A program made the translations under genes and the position numbers. The notes under the pieces were generated by a model that was not told the DNA's origin, did not search any database, and was given only the letters and a program-made list of their open reading frames with translations. From Cryptomeria japonica (Eukaryota; Streptophyta; Pinopsida; Cupressales; Cupressaceae), in the NCBI RefSeq assembly GCF_030272615.1, contig NC_081415.1, positions 510,217,873 to 510,281,872 of the forward strand: DNA of 64,000 nucleotides. The letters are read 5' to 3'. Position 1 is the stretch's first letter, and every line of letters begins with the position of its first letter. Of the stretch, positions 46,992 through 60,251 are shown piece by piece.

Positions 46992-48753
46992 AACCACCAC
47001 GTGGCCCCCACAACCGTGGTCACCACGGGTTGTGGTTACCACAACCGTGGTTTCCACGGGTTGTGGTTACCTCGGGCTATGGTTTCCATAGTCGTGGAGA
47101 ACCACAGACTGTGGTCTCCACAGTGTGGAACCACAACCATGGCCTCCGCGATGTGGAGCCATAGGACGTGGATTCCACGGTTTGTGGTCTCTAGAACATG
47201 GAGCCACAGGCCGTGGGTAGAGTGAAAGCTCCCCACATCCAAAATGCCAAACCAATAAAATTTAATTTAATTTTTTTTTAAAGAGCTTCTTAATAATAAA
47301 CAAACCTCCATTTTTTTTTAAAAGAGTCTCAGATTGAGACTTAAAACATTTTTCCAGCAACCCCACGGTTTTAAAAAAATGATAAAATTTGTTGAAAACC
47401 TCCGAGAATAGGCAAATTTTCTCAACCAGAAACCCATATTTGGGCATAAAGATTCATTCCTCATAGATTTATTCAACGCATCTACCAAATTCTAAACTAA
47501 TTCCAATATGAAACTTAATCTGAGATCATTCAATGGGGATTAAACAAAGTTTAATGAGAACAACCAAAATTCAATATGGAGATTTGGAAAGGGAGCAAGG
47601 AGGATTTAAATTCAGAAATTAAACTACAACCCTTTCATTTTCCCCAAATAAATAAGATTTTCCAACAACGCAACTAGATTTCTTCCAAAAAAACAAACAA
47701 ACTCTGATAAACAAAGAAATCAAAGATATAAACCAAAATCTTACCTCATATAGCAATCCTGGAAAATATTTAGTGAAGAGCTCAACTTGCAGGCTCAAGA
47801 AATTTCTTCTCCTCCAAAATCCCCAAATTTTCATTCCCAAAAATGTTTAAAAGAACAAAAACTCTCCAAAATATTCCTCTCCAATATTTTTCCAAAACCT
47901 AGGTTAAATGGGAAAAGTTTGACCAAAAATCCCATTTTTGGATTTAAAATACTCTTTTAAATAAAAATAAAAAATCATTCTTTCAAACTATATCAAATAT
48001 ATATTAAACTTGCTTTTCTAATAAAAATTGATTTTCTGAAATAATTGAAATTAACCTTTCTATTTCCAAAATTCCAAAGAGATTAATTATTTATATTTCG
48101 AATAAATTTACATATTTCCTTTCCAAAAGCATAAACTAAATGAATTTATCATTTAAAATTAACCATTTAATCGAACTTGCTACCAACTTGTATTGAGCAA
48201 TTCTAATTAACGATTAATCGCATAAAGGGAGCCTATTTAATTTAGTCCCTTAATTACTAATGTGTAAACACCCATTTAATCAAATTAATTACTCAATTTA
48301 ACCACACACAAAATACACAACCCAAGAAAGCCAAACAAACAGACGACTTGCATACCAAACTAAAGGGAATACTGACAGATGACTCACGACGCTCACTAGA
48401 GCACGACTAGGGTAAAACGAGGGTCTTACGACCACCTAATCCAATCTCTAAGGACCAAAGAGGAACACTCAAACCTGCGAAACCAGGTGGAGATGAACCT
48501 CGTACCTATGTGGTACTGTACCTACAATCTCCTGCAACCAATAGTCATATATATATATATATATATAATGAAAGTGTTAGCCCGAGATTAATAACACAAA
48601 TCAGGAGAGAAAATAAACTTACATAAGAATTGATGCGAAAACCACATTAAAAGGTACACACAATAATCATAACATTTGACTATAACATCATAACATGGTA
48701 AACTAACCAAGGTCAAACCGAGATTAGAATCTGATTAGGGCAGGGGTACTACA
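44749..48753 (-). repeat. LARD 3' LTR (left copy)
   Basis: 4005 bp, TGTAATGCCCCGCC...GGGGTACTACA. Contains the GC-rich array 46997-47225, preceded by an (AT)n run at 46960-46988. Confidence 0.88.
46997..47225. repeat. GC-rich palindromic minisatellite, CCACAACCGTGG type
   Basis: Units such as CCACAACCGTGGT, CCACGGGTTGTGG and GGTTTCCACGG in both orientations, with short open frames on both strands as a by-product. It lies directly beside an (AT)n run in the LTR. Confidence 0.9.
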
Positions 48754-48770
48754 TTCTCCCCCCCCAGGTT
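48754..48770 (-). other. LARD polypurine tract
   Basis: TTCTCCCCCCCCAGGTT on the plus strand, immediately inside the left LTR. The element strand reads as a purine run. Confidence 0.8.
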
Positions 48771-51700
48771 CCGACTTACTCCTGGAATTTGTAAGGCTAG
48801 ATGGAAAGCATGTAACACGCATTACCCCTGAAACTCATTTAACAAATATCAAATTGTACATTTAAATCTTTTCACAAAAAAAAATGAAACATTATTGCTA
48901 AATCCTCTACGAATGCCATTATACATCGGTAAGTTACATCTAAATTTGTACATTTCTTATAACATTCTAGGAACTATCAATAATCATAATGGAGAAACAA
49001 GAGTTTCCTTCCTTTCCTTACACCAAATTAAAGCATTAAAAGAAGTAAGCAACAATTACCATACTCATCTACCAAATATGACAAGAAAACATGCCATCAT
49101 GATCAATTTCTTTTACCAATCCATCCCCATCATAAAAATTTTATCGCATAGAACTAGCTTCAAATATCAATTTATACAACCAAGTTAACTTTCAAAATTA
49201 AGAGCAACATATAGTACACAATTGTTTACACTTGCCAGACATATAAAAACCTTTTTGGAATGACTATGTCCCATAACATAGTGACAAGTTAACACAATTT
49301 ACTCCATGAGTGCACATAATAACCATTCGCATAACTGGAATGAACAACTGAAAAGACCACATAGGAGCATTTCTAATGATCGGTCAAAGATAACATGCAT
49401 GATCAACATCTCTATCCCCGATCTCTGAACGAATAACATGACCATTAATGTCCAACATATCACTCAAGGGCTTGATGGTGCTAGGGCACACCGTAGCGGT
49501 GCCACCTTCCATACAAGACCTTCGTGAACATCCCTTGTTGAGTAAGGTGGTTAGCCTCCAAGAGATAGTCACCACACATAGGTAGGTAGTGGGTCCTAGC
49601 TGCATCAGAACCTCACATACCCCCATCCTCATGGTTCCCTACATCTACTTCCTCGTACACACTCAACCAAGACCGCCTCATACGTCCTTGGAGAGGAATT
49701 CACATTTCAACACAAGACCAACATATAAAAACAATAAGGATAAACCAGTTTAGCCACCAAAGTACACATGAATAAAGATAATAAACCATTAATTTCAAAA
49801 GTAAGGCAAGAAAAATCCAAAAATTTGCAACACCAAATCAAGTAAGCAAAAGATCACAAGATTGTGGCTAAACCTTCAAAGTCAAAATAGAATAAATTGT
49901 TGGTCCACAAAGAAATAAATAAGAAAATCATAACTGCACATAACATTACTATGTGACTAGCATTTATCCACCAACGAGGAAGGAAGGAACAATCGTCTAG
50001 CTATTGCAGTATCTCATCATGTGGTGTGGCCTAGTCACACAACCACACGACATGGTAGTGTGCACCTCAACATCACCCCGCATCATGTCATCACGAGGCA
50101 TGTAAGTACTCCAAGCAGAGAAGACACACAATGGACATATCCTGCATGGTAGTGTACCTCATGAAAAAAGGCATGTGCAGGTCATGTCCCGCATAGCGAC
50201 GTATGTCTCGGGATACTCGTCGTAAGCCAGAGGTATACATGGCTAAGGTCCACCCACATGCCTACCAACACCTACCAACTGGCATCTCATGAAGACAAAA
50301 CTTACCTTTCATGAAGACAAGGCAACAAGATCCTCCAAGATACATCATCACTATGCTCAAGAACTGCCGTCAATATGCTCAAATAAAGGAGGGAAATTGG
50401 GCGGGCACACATAAACCTTATAAATTGGTTCATCAAAAAGGGTAAGTATTGAGTACACCTTTAATACAGTTTCATAATATAAATGTATTTTTCCTCGAAA
50501 TAGAGAAGCTAAAGTCGCTTCGCGCCGATATTACTCATACGCCAATCCATACTATTCAAGGAACGATGACTTCTAATACTACCCCTTAACATACTAAATT
50601 ACCAACAACCCGAGGTTGGTACTCAGTAGGGTAACAAATAAGAAACATCACATAATCAATATGGTTTCCCATACTCATAAGAAAAGATATCCTCCATGGT
50701 TGATTACTTCACCATCCTATGGGCACATATAGCAAGCACAGGTTTCTTACAATACACACGAAAGCACCACTATTGGTTTAGTCACATTTACGGGGAGTAC
50801 TTTTCAATAAACTATCATCTACTAAAGGAAGGTTTTAGTTATGCTTCCCACTTGAATAACTGAATGAAATTTATTTTCGATACAAGTACTGAAATTATTT
50901 ACAATTCAAAATTAAATATAGAAGTAACGTCATTCCTATATTTTTCACTAACTCCACTAAGCATTCATATTCACACTATTAGACATGCAAATTTTATTTC
51001 CGAAGCTTAAGACTTCCATCTTTCAATATGAAGCCAGAATGCAAAATTATAATTTCACATTCTTTATAAACATTCTATTTAAATCAATGCATCCTTTAGT
51101 AGCATTTCTAAAAATCTTATAATCTAGGTAAAGAAAAGGGAAAGAGAGTTTGATAGTCAAACCGTTTCTTACATAAGCACAAGATTAACAAGATCACACA
51201 ACATTATAAAATTTCTCACTATAAGCCTATCATCTTAATTGTACGGTTTTCATTTCACTACCGTTTAGACGAATGCCAATGGGCTAACATGATATTTCGA
51301 ATTATTATGGTTGCAACATAATGTTCTAGTTTTCCAAACAACAGAGATCCAACCAGACAATCTTTTTGATAATACAAGACCTCTTGCAAACACTCACTAC
51401 TCTTAGTCAATACGAAACATATCATAATTAGCAACCTTTCATTGAAAATCAAGGTACGATAGGAAGGTAAATGAGGAGCTATCAACTAAATAATACATAT
51501 TAATGCATGCACATCAAACAAGCTTTTCATTTGCACTTTCTCATCATAATAAGGCAATCATATATATCCAAAAGCAAGTTCAATGGAGCGTTGTTAAAAT
51601 AGGTCCTCAATTGAATTGGTATAATGAAACACATAAAACAATATTTCATGGAACACATTAACACACTCTCTTAGTCACTATAACATGTTCCCTTTTTATA

Positions 51701-52477
51701 CATCTTTTACACACAAGGTGGTTTCACATAACAACTATTCGCACATTAATGCACATTACTTAAGATAGAATTTAATTATGTTACTCCTACAATACAAATG
51801 GATGATTCTTTAATGTAAATATACAATTTTCTCCAAATAACCAATATGAACTTTTAAACCCATAGCCCTCTTATTATTTAGAAGAACAAAAGCATCATAA
51901 GGTTCGCACAAGGGTTCAAGAAGTCACAACCTTTCTCTTGCAACAAGAAAACCCACATAGAGATAATTACACATATCACAAACATTTTTAATTTCTAGAG
52001 AGAAGAGGAGGAAGTGTGATAATCGTTCAATTTGCTACATCAAAAGCATTACATCTACCATACAAGTCCTTCAAGTGAACAACACTAAGCTAGATCATAA
52101 TCTTAATACAAGCACTCACCAACCCAATGGATTAGTCTAAAGAGTACAAGAATCAATAAGGAAGGTACATATGACTCTCTTTCAGAATAAGAGTAATCAT
52201 AGCCCAAGATATCAATAAGCAAACAAAGCACATATAATCACTCAAAAACACCAACATCAAGAAGGTGAAAACAAGGCGTGAACACACACTTTACACACAA
52301 TTAAGGTCTGCTCAAAATAATACGCAAAAGAACAGAATACGAGTCCTTAGGATCTTCAAGATCCTATGCCTCAATCACAAACATACAAAAGGAGGACAAA
52401 CATACAACATAAGGTCGATACACCTCACAACAACTAAGGGCACAAACGACACCGAAGATCCCAATGTTTGCAACCTA
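48771..52477 (-). other. LARD internal domain, non-coding
   Basis: 3.7 kb without any ORF above 97 codons or any gag, protease, integrase, RT or RNase H motif in either direction. The expected content is packaging and dimerisation signals rather than protein. Confidence 0.75.
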
Positions 52478-52489
52478 GCTCTAATACCA
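52478..52489 (-). other. LARD primer binding site
   Basis: The reverse complement of GCTCTAATACCA is TGGTATTAGAGC, one mismatch from the methionine tRNA match in the two copia elements, two bases from the LTR. Confidence 0.85.
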
Positions 52490-52858
52490 AATGTAATGCC
52501 CCGCCGGGAAACCCCGAAGGGATTAAGCTAAAACACAAGAATAGAGTGCAATTTTTTTAAAAAAAATTTAAACACAACACAATGATACAATGAGATATCA
52601 TAAGTTCAGAAAACACAATGGAAGACTCAAATAACACCTAAAGAGTTTCCCAACATGATTACTTAATTCAACACTTAACTCGACTCACGCTAATTAATCC
52701 AATTAAGTTGATTAACTTAATGACAAGATAAAACTTTGAACAAGGGTAAATTCTTTCGGTAAAACAAAAATATAGATAACATGATAAGGTTCATCCATTG
52801 AGGTTAAAAGTATAGATAGCATGATTAAGTTCATCCAATAAAATTTAACCATACATTA

Positions 52859-54486
52859 TGTGTAGGGGAAAAAGCGAGACTAGGTTAATCATGCCCTAAT
52901 CCTACCTTTTGACACACATTACGGAATATGAAAGAGCCTAGAGATATCGCACAATTGGCTACTTCTTTTGGTGAAAGAGAGAGCCACGGGATATCTATTA
53001 GGATTCCTATTCCCTTGTTGAAATTGTAAGATCAAGTAATGCAAGTTCAAACCCTAATCTCAAAATGCGAGTATGAACTAATAACAAGATTGCAGAATTG
53101 AGATTAAACAATGAACAGCTGTAAGTACAAGGATGAAATAAGAATGCAGATATGTACCCGGAGTCAAAATCGGACTGAAAATGTTCGGGACGGGGGCGCG
53201 GGCGCCACTGTCCTGAAAACTGCACCGAAAATCACTGTTCTGCACTCTGAAACACTGTTGGAAAGCTGTCTGCAAACTGTCTGTCCGGAGGACCAGGGCG
53301 CCCAGCGCCTCTGTCCCAGGGACTAGGGCGCCCAGCGCCCCTGTCCTGGTCTCCTGCTCTGCAATTTCACACAGAGTGCTGTGCCAACCTTCTCTCTCCA
53401 GATCTGTATCCCACGGCGTCATCCGAATCCCGAAACCTGCAATAATATCTGAAAAGGGGGAGGGGCGGCTATATAGGGTTTTGCCTTAGTCAAACCCCTG
53501 CTTCGGTGATTTCCACCTCCACGAATAGCCAAGTTGTTTTGTAAAATGTATTGTGTGTGCAGACCTAGTGTGTGTGCAAGGTCCAAAATGCAAGAAAGCA
53601 AACTAGAGCAACCTAGAAAGTAAACCCTAATTGCTTGTAAATGATAATGTAAATGCTCTAAATCAAGATGCAAAGTGATCTAAAGCATGGATAAATGATG
53701 TATTGAAGCTTATGTAAAGACATGAAAACAACATGAAATCATACCCAACCCTCAAGGGAGGAGTACAAGCCAATCTTCAGTCGGTAATCTCCTATTGTTC
53801 TTCAATATCTTCCAAGCCCTAAGTGGATGAATGAATTTGATAGATGCTTGATAGAAAGATGTTGTAAGATGTTGAAGTCTTCAAAGATCTGCCCTTTCGC
53901 TGCATATGAAGTTCCTAGAAACAAAATTCGGATCCCTTCAAATGAGGAAGGAGAGCTTTTATGTATGAAACCCTAGGTCGTAAATTCGTATTTTGGCCGA
54001 CCTAGAGATTGAATATCCCACCAATTTCTTGGGGTTAAGCTTTATTTTATGATTGGATCGCGCTCCTAAAATTTTGGGAAAAATGTCTGGGACCATGTTG
54101 CACTCCGGGCGCCACGGTCCCGACAACTTTTCACCAAATTTTCAGGGCCGTCGGATATGATGATTTTAGAGAGAATCCCGAAGTTACAGGTGATTTCGAG
54201 ATGTTTTGACCCCGAAACCAAGCCCCCAAGTTCGGAATAGGACTTAATTAGGGTTTTTGATTAAGTGGTGTATTGGAGGAATAAAATGCGAAGGGCGCGC
54301 TTTAGTGAGAAGGGCCCAATTTTATGATGTAGAGAATGATGAAATAGGACCTTAGACCTAATTAATTTGATTAATTAAGTGCTTAAGGAGAAATACAATG
54401 CAGAATGTAAAATGCACTAAGGCGGGTGCTAAACTAGGTGTGAAATTGTACCACCCTAGCAAGTGCGTACAATTTACGACGCTACA
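52859..54486. mobile_element. Solo LTR of another retrotransposon, nested in the LARD LTR
   Basis: 1628 bp, TGTGTAGGGG...GACGCTACA, flanked by a perfect 5-bp duplication CATTA (52854-52858 and 54487-54491). Absent from the equivalent position of the nested LARD LTR near 55690. Orientation is not determined. Confidence 0.85.
53180..53360. repeat. GC-rich repeat block inside the 1.6-kb solo LTR
   Basis: Two copies of GGGCGCCCAGCGCC near 53297 and 53327, and a related GGGGGCGCGGGCGCC at 53190, interspersed with CTGTCC words. The 53078-53422 minus-strand frame across it is Ala/Gly/Leu-rich and looks like a composition artefact. Confidence 0.8.
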
Positions 54487-54889
54487 CATTACATTCAAAC
54501 TTTCATTAAAACATAAGTCATGCATCTAATTTCATAACATACTTTAATTTCATCATTAACTAATGAATACTTTCCATGCATACTTAATTGCATTATCAAT
54601 AACTGAATACATTCCATTATTCAAATCTACATTCTTTCATGATCCAAATTACTGCATTTAATCAAATGACTACATACATGCCTTTAAGATTAACTTCATC
54701 TAATCCACATAGTTCATTTAAACCATAATGCCATCCATACATGCTAAATTAAAAAAGAAACAGAAGAACATAAAACACCACATAAGACTGAAATGATATC
54801 GGAGTTCACCCCTAGTGGGCTACATCTCCGGGTTTGCTCAATTGCAACACCCCTCTGATAATTAAAAATGGTGAAGAATACATAAGGTT

Positions 54890-55070
54890 TCCACTGGCTG
54901 TAGTCTCCATAGCCATGGAGAACCACAAATTGTGGTCTCCACAATGTTGAACCACAGCCGTGGCCTCCACGATGTGGAGCCACAACACATGGACTCCATG
55001 GTATGTGGTCTCCACAGGTGGAGCCAGAGGCCGTGGGTATCCACGAGGCCGTGGGTAGAGCGAAATCTCC
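54890..55070. repeat. GC-rich minisatellite in the right LARD LTR
   Basis: Degenerate units such as GTGGTCTCCACA and GTGGAGCCA, clearly related to the array at 46997-47225 but rearranged. Confidence 0.85.
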
Positions 55071-57354
55071 CCACGCCCAAAATGCCAAACCAATAAAATT
55101 TAATTTAAAATGTTAATTTATTTATTTTTAAATAGCTTCTTAAAAATAAACAAACCCCCATTTTTTTAAAAATAGTCTCAGACTGAGACTTAAAATATTT
55201 TTCCAGCAACCCCATGGTTTTAAAAAAATGATAAAATTTGTTGAATAACCTCCCAGAATAGGCAAATTTTCTCAACCAGAAACCCATATTTGGGCATAAA
55301 GATTCATTCCTCATAGATTTATTCAACCCATCTGCCAAATTCCAAACTAATTCTAATATGAATCTTAATCTAAGAACATTTAATGGCCCCGCCAGGAAAC
55401 CCCGAAGGGATAAAGCTAAACACACGAATGGAGTGCAATAATTTTTTTTTAAATAAGGCACAACATAATGATACAAGGAGTTATCAAAAGTTCAGATAAC
55501 ACAATGGAAGACATCAACTAACACCTAAAGAGCTTCTCAACGTGATTACTTAATTCCACATTTAACTTAACTCACACTAATTAATCCAATAAGCTGATTA
55601 TCTTATTAATGAGATAATACTTTAAACAAGGATAATTTCTTTCAGCAAGATAAAAATATAGATCACATGATAATGTTCATCCATTAAGATTAAATCATAG
55701 ATAACATATGATTACATCCATTAAGGTTAAAATATAGCTAATATGATGAAGTTCATTTATTAAGGTTGAAATGTAAATAACCAAATGAAGTTCATCCATT
55801 AGAATTACAATTTAGGTAATATGACGAGTTAATCCAACAATTGTTATCCATTCATATCGTTCAATTTTACATTAAACACATGCCATGCATCTTGTCCCAA
55901 ACGCACTATAATTTCATCATAACTAACGAGAACTTTTCATGCATTCTTATTTTTATTAACAATAATAGAATTCATTCGGCAAATCAAACTACACTCTTTC
56001 ATGAACCACTTTACTGCATTAAGAGACGACTACAACCATGCATTTACAACAAGTCTCATCTAATTCACTTATACATTCTATCAAAAATCCATCCATACAT
56101 GCTAACACTAAAAACATGAAACATAAGAACAAAAGCATCACATAACACCAAATTGATATTAGAGTTCACCCCTAAAGGGCTACATCTCCAGGTCTGCTCA
56201 ACTGCAAGACCCCTCTGATCATTTAAATAAGTTAAGGGTACATAGGTTTCACATAATTTACATTCCTGCCATCAAGGCGAATCATACCAATAAACAACTG
56301 ACCACATCAGTCAATAATTACATAAATGATCCCTACATAGAAACAGATCCAACTAAACATATTAAAAGCTAATAAAAGGTCCATTACCCGACAATACTCT
56401 AACTAAAGACCTGACCTGCTATGGTCAACCACAAAACATCACTTGACACCCGCATAAAGGACAAGACCAGTTATAATAGCATCACAAGGCAACAACCAAA
56501 CTAGAGACCGAAGACATAAACAGGTCGTACCCCAAATCAACCAAATGACAGGGCCCAAACAAACATACCAAGGCCTTTCCATTACTTTAAACAAAAGCGA
56601 ATACAGAAATTAAAACTTGCAAAGGCAATAACCGGAAAATACAATCTTTTTCCATATTGATTTAAACATTAAGGGTCGATCAAGTTTCCTAAATGATCTA
56701 AGTTGATTTCAGTTATCTACCTCATCCAGGTACAGGTCATTCTTGTTTTTCTAACTCACTAAGTTCATATGCATCAAGACATAACATAAATACATCATTA
56801 CGGTTTTTTCAACCAAGTTCACATGAATGTAACGCATTAATCATCTAAATATGATATTTAATCTTTATATAAACATCACTGTCATACTGGTTTGGAACAA
56901 TAATCTAGTCCCATCTCTAGCAACACAAATTTATACTTTCCAAAAATGGAAATATACATTAAAAAAATATCAAAATGGGTAAACATTTCCCAATGAAATA
57001 AAATTCTCTTGCATATATTTAAAACAAATACACTATATGAAAATATTAAATAGCATATATATATATATACCTAACTTAATAAAATTAACGATTGAACAAT
57101 AATTGTTATTCATTGAAAATATACGCTAAAAAGGGACCAACAATTAATATATAATTAATAATATATATTAATATATAAATTATCTAAATTAACATATATT
57201 TAAAATATACATTAATCAATAATTAACAATTTATATATAATAATAAAATATATTAATTACAATTTAATAATAATAAAATATATTAATTAAAATTTAATAT
57301 ATTTATATATATTTTTTTAAAACTAAAAAAAAATAATTAAAAAAAGACGAAGGT

Positions 57355-57680
57355 GACAAACCCTGGGCAGCCATGGGCCCACCTCCCATTCATGGGAGTG
57401 GGGCGGTCGTGCCCTAGCTGTCGAGCCTACAACCACCACGGTGGATGCAAGCCCTCGGCCTCCACACAGTGGAGCTGGGGTCTTTGCAGCCACCATGGTG
57501 GTCGCAGACCCTTCAGCCTCCACCTTGTGAAGCAAGGTTTTTGCGGCCACTTACATGGACGCAGTCCCTCTGCCTCCACACAGTGGACGCAGGGGGCTCT
57601 GTGGCCACCGTGGTGGGCACAAAGATACTGCGTAACTGCAGAGAGGTGGAAAGGGAGGGGCGAGGGTTGAGCTTCGGCTC
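57355..57680. repeat. GC-rich palindromic minisatellite, CCACGGTGG type
   Basis: Units built on CCACCACGGTGG, CCACACAGTGGA, TTTGCAGCCACCATGGTGG, spaced about 55-60 bp. Several overlapping frames (57323-57550 minus, 57353-57670 plus, 57445-57717 plus) are open through it but show only repeat-derived peptides. Same location within the LTR as 46997-47225. Confidence 0.85.
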
Positions 57681-58383
57681 GCCCCCTCCAAAACCCAAAA
57701 TTTTCGCTTTTAATTAAATTTTGATTTAAATTTTATTTAATAAAATAAAATAAATTTTAGGGACATAAACCCTAGAGATGATTTTAAAAAACACAGTCTC
57801 ACAGGTTATTGAATACTCAAAATTTGATGAATAACCATAACCACAAGCAATTTTCTTCAAACAAAGCCCATATCTGGGCAAAATGAAACATTCTCACCCA
57901 TGATTTAACCAAATTTGCAAGAACACAAGCTATTATGCATGGTTTTAAAATCCAAACCCAAATCCAACCAAGAAATCAATCTGGGAGATTTAAACCCAAA
58001 CAAAACAGGGAGAATACCAAACACAAAACTTTGATTAAGCAAATAATCAAAATGATACACAAATTCCTACCTCTTCTAGCCATCCTGGATGAGATTTGTT
58101 GCAGAGCCCAACCTCCAAGCTCCGGATCAAATCTTCTCTTCTAGGAATATTTTTCCCTAAATTTCCTCCAGAGCTTTTTCCAAAATGTCTCTTCGGGAAA
58201 TTATTTTTCCACAAATCTGCCCCCAAAATATTTCCAAACCTAGGGTTAAATAGAAGAATCCCTAACCTAATCACTTACTTTATAATTTTTTTAAAAAAAG
58301 AATAAAATAAATAAATAAAATAAAATAAAAGAAAAATCATTCTTTTTCAACTATTAAAATAATCTAAACTTGTTGTTCTAATA

Positions 58384-60251
58384 GGTGGCTCACGTAGGTG
58401 GGAAGGTTAACAATGATTAGAGCAGTACTCTCGACCATTCCGGTCTACAGTATGTCTTGCTTCAAGATACCACTAGACGTTGGGAGGAAGCTGGATGGGC
58501 TGCTTAAGAAATTTATTTGGGAAGGTGCCAAAGAACATAGGAAGATCCCTTTAATCAACTAGGATACAATGTGCCCACTTAAAGATGAAGGTGGTGCCGG
58601 ACTAAGAAAGATGGCGCTTCAGAACCATGCATTGGGGGCAAAATTAACATGGAAAATGTATGATCATCCAAACAAACTGTGGTGCAAAATTTTTAGGAAG
58701 AAATACTTGGATATGGAAAATCCGAATAGGATCCTTACCATTGCGGATGCAGCAAGAGGCTCCTCGACATGGAACTTTTTGTGGGATAGCAGGAGCATAA
58801 TCATTGATCACTTATCTTGGCATATAGGCAATGGCCAGACGACCATGTTTTGGTGAGATTCATAGGAAGGTGAGCATGTACTTGGTGATCTCTTTACTGA
58901 ACAAGATTGGGTTAATGAAGTCGAAAGTACAATTGGTATATTCGTTAAAGATTATGTCGATGGTAGCTTGGACATAGGAGGGAGGCTGGGATGGAAATCA
59001 ATCGATATTCGGGATAGTAGGTTGTGCTTGAAGTTGATAGAGCTACTCAAAAATAGATGCATCGCACAGTCAGAACAAGAGGACACCATTTTCTGGTGTG
59101 CTTCCAAGTCGAGCAAATACAGTGTGAAATTGGGATATGAGATCCAACGTTAAAGAGTGAGGGAAAGCAAATGGCCTTATTACCTCTACTGGAACAACAT
59201 AGGACTTCCTAAAGCTGGAGCTTTTTTATGGATTGCCCTTCATGGCAAAATTCTGACTAGTGACAGACTTAAGCTCATTGGGATTGCAGGACCAAGCTGG
59301 TGCATCATGTGCAAAAGAAACGAAGAATCAGCCAATCATTTACTGTTTAGATGTCCCTTTGCTGAAGTGTGTTGGGAGTGGCTTATGAATAAGATACAAT
59401 TTATTTCAGTTAGAAATGAGTCACTCAAGGACTTCCTAGTGGCATGGCCGAAAAACACCCAATTGAAGTGGAGTATATTGTGGCAGATCTCCCTTGGTTT
59501 ACTATCATGGCATATCTGGAAAGAGAGAAACAAAAGGATCTTCAAGGAAACAACACTCTCGGTGGAGGAGGTGATTTTTAAAATCAAGGAGGGTATTGAA
59601 GAAGTAATCAATGGCAAACCACCCAAAGTGAAACCACTCAGGTACGACAACTGGGATAGGGACATGGAAAGTAATTGGACACTCAAAGATTGGGGGTTGG
59701 GGGTCATCCCTTCTCCCAATTTTAATAGGAAGTTAATTAGATGGGCTCCTCCGCAAGGTGATTGGGTCAAACTGAACTTTGATGGAGCCTGTAGAGGGAA
59801 CCCTGGACCAGCAGGAATTGGAGTGGTCATCAGAAATTCCTCAGGGATATTACTAGGAGGGTTATATGGGAGCTTGGGACTAGCCACAAACAATGAAGCA
59901 AAAATCAGGGCATTGGCGGCAGGACTAGATTTATGTGTACAAAGAGGGCTGGACAAAATATGTTTCGAAGGAGACTCACAAATTATAATCAATGAGGTTT
60001 CCAAGTCAAACTTCCCGAATTGGAAACTCGGCAAGTGGGTACCTCATATCAACAAGGCTCTAGAATCCATCAACTCATTTGAATTCAAACACACATATAG
60101 AGAAGGGAATAAAGTGGCAGACCTCCTAGCCAACATGGGAATTGAGAAGAATAATGGTACAATTATTTTCGGTAATAAGGATGCTGATCCAGTGGTACTG
60201 AACACTATTTTGAGTGAGAGACCAGAATGGCAACGCACAGGGATTGGATAG
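58384..60251 (+). pseudogene. LINE ORF2 C-terminal part: RT tail, zf-RVT and RNase H
   Basis: The frame opens in the RT thumb region (WLT.VGR, then MIRAVLSTIPVYSMSCFKIP), followed by GGAGLRKMALQNHALGAKL and NHLSW.IGNG. It has stops at 58393, near 58560, near 58856 and at 59151-59153. From 59157 one clean frame of 364 codons has the zf-RVT motif (WCIMCKRNEESANHLLFRCPFAEVCW gives C-x2-C-x7-H-x4-C) and an RNase H domain of RVT_3 type with all acidic positions visible: LNFDGACRGNPGPAG, TNNEAKIRAL, FEGDSQIII and GNKVADLLAN. Plant L1 elements often carry such an RNase H, and they act in reverse transcription at the nick in the chromosome. The ORF ends at TAG 60249-60251. Confidence 0.92.

Noticed and set aside
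48895-49632. Short frames in the LARD internal domain
   Set aside because: Below 100 codons, no retroelement motif, and no conserved start; the domain is better explained as non-coding.
53078-53422. Minus-strand 114-codon frame with repeated ALGALVPGTE
   Set aside because: Translation of the GGGCGCCC repeat block in a solo LTR.
57323-57717. Overlapping Ala/Ser/Pro- and His-rich frames
   Set aside because: They follow the CCACGGTGG minisatellite in three frames on both strands.
59336-60034. Minus-strand 232-codon frame
   Set aside because: Shadow of the LINE RNase H frame on the opposite strand. The plus strand has all RNase H catalytic motifs.
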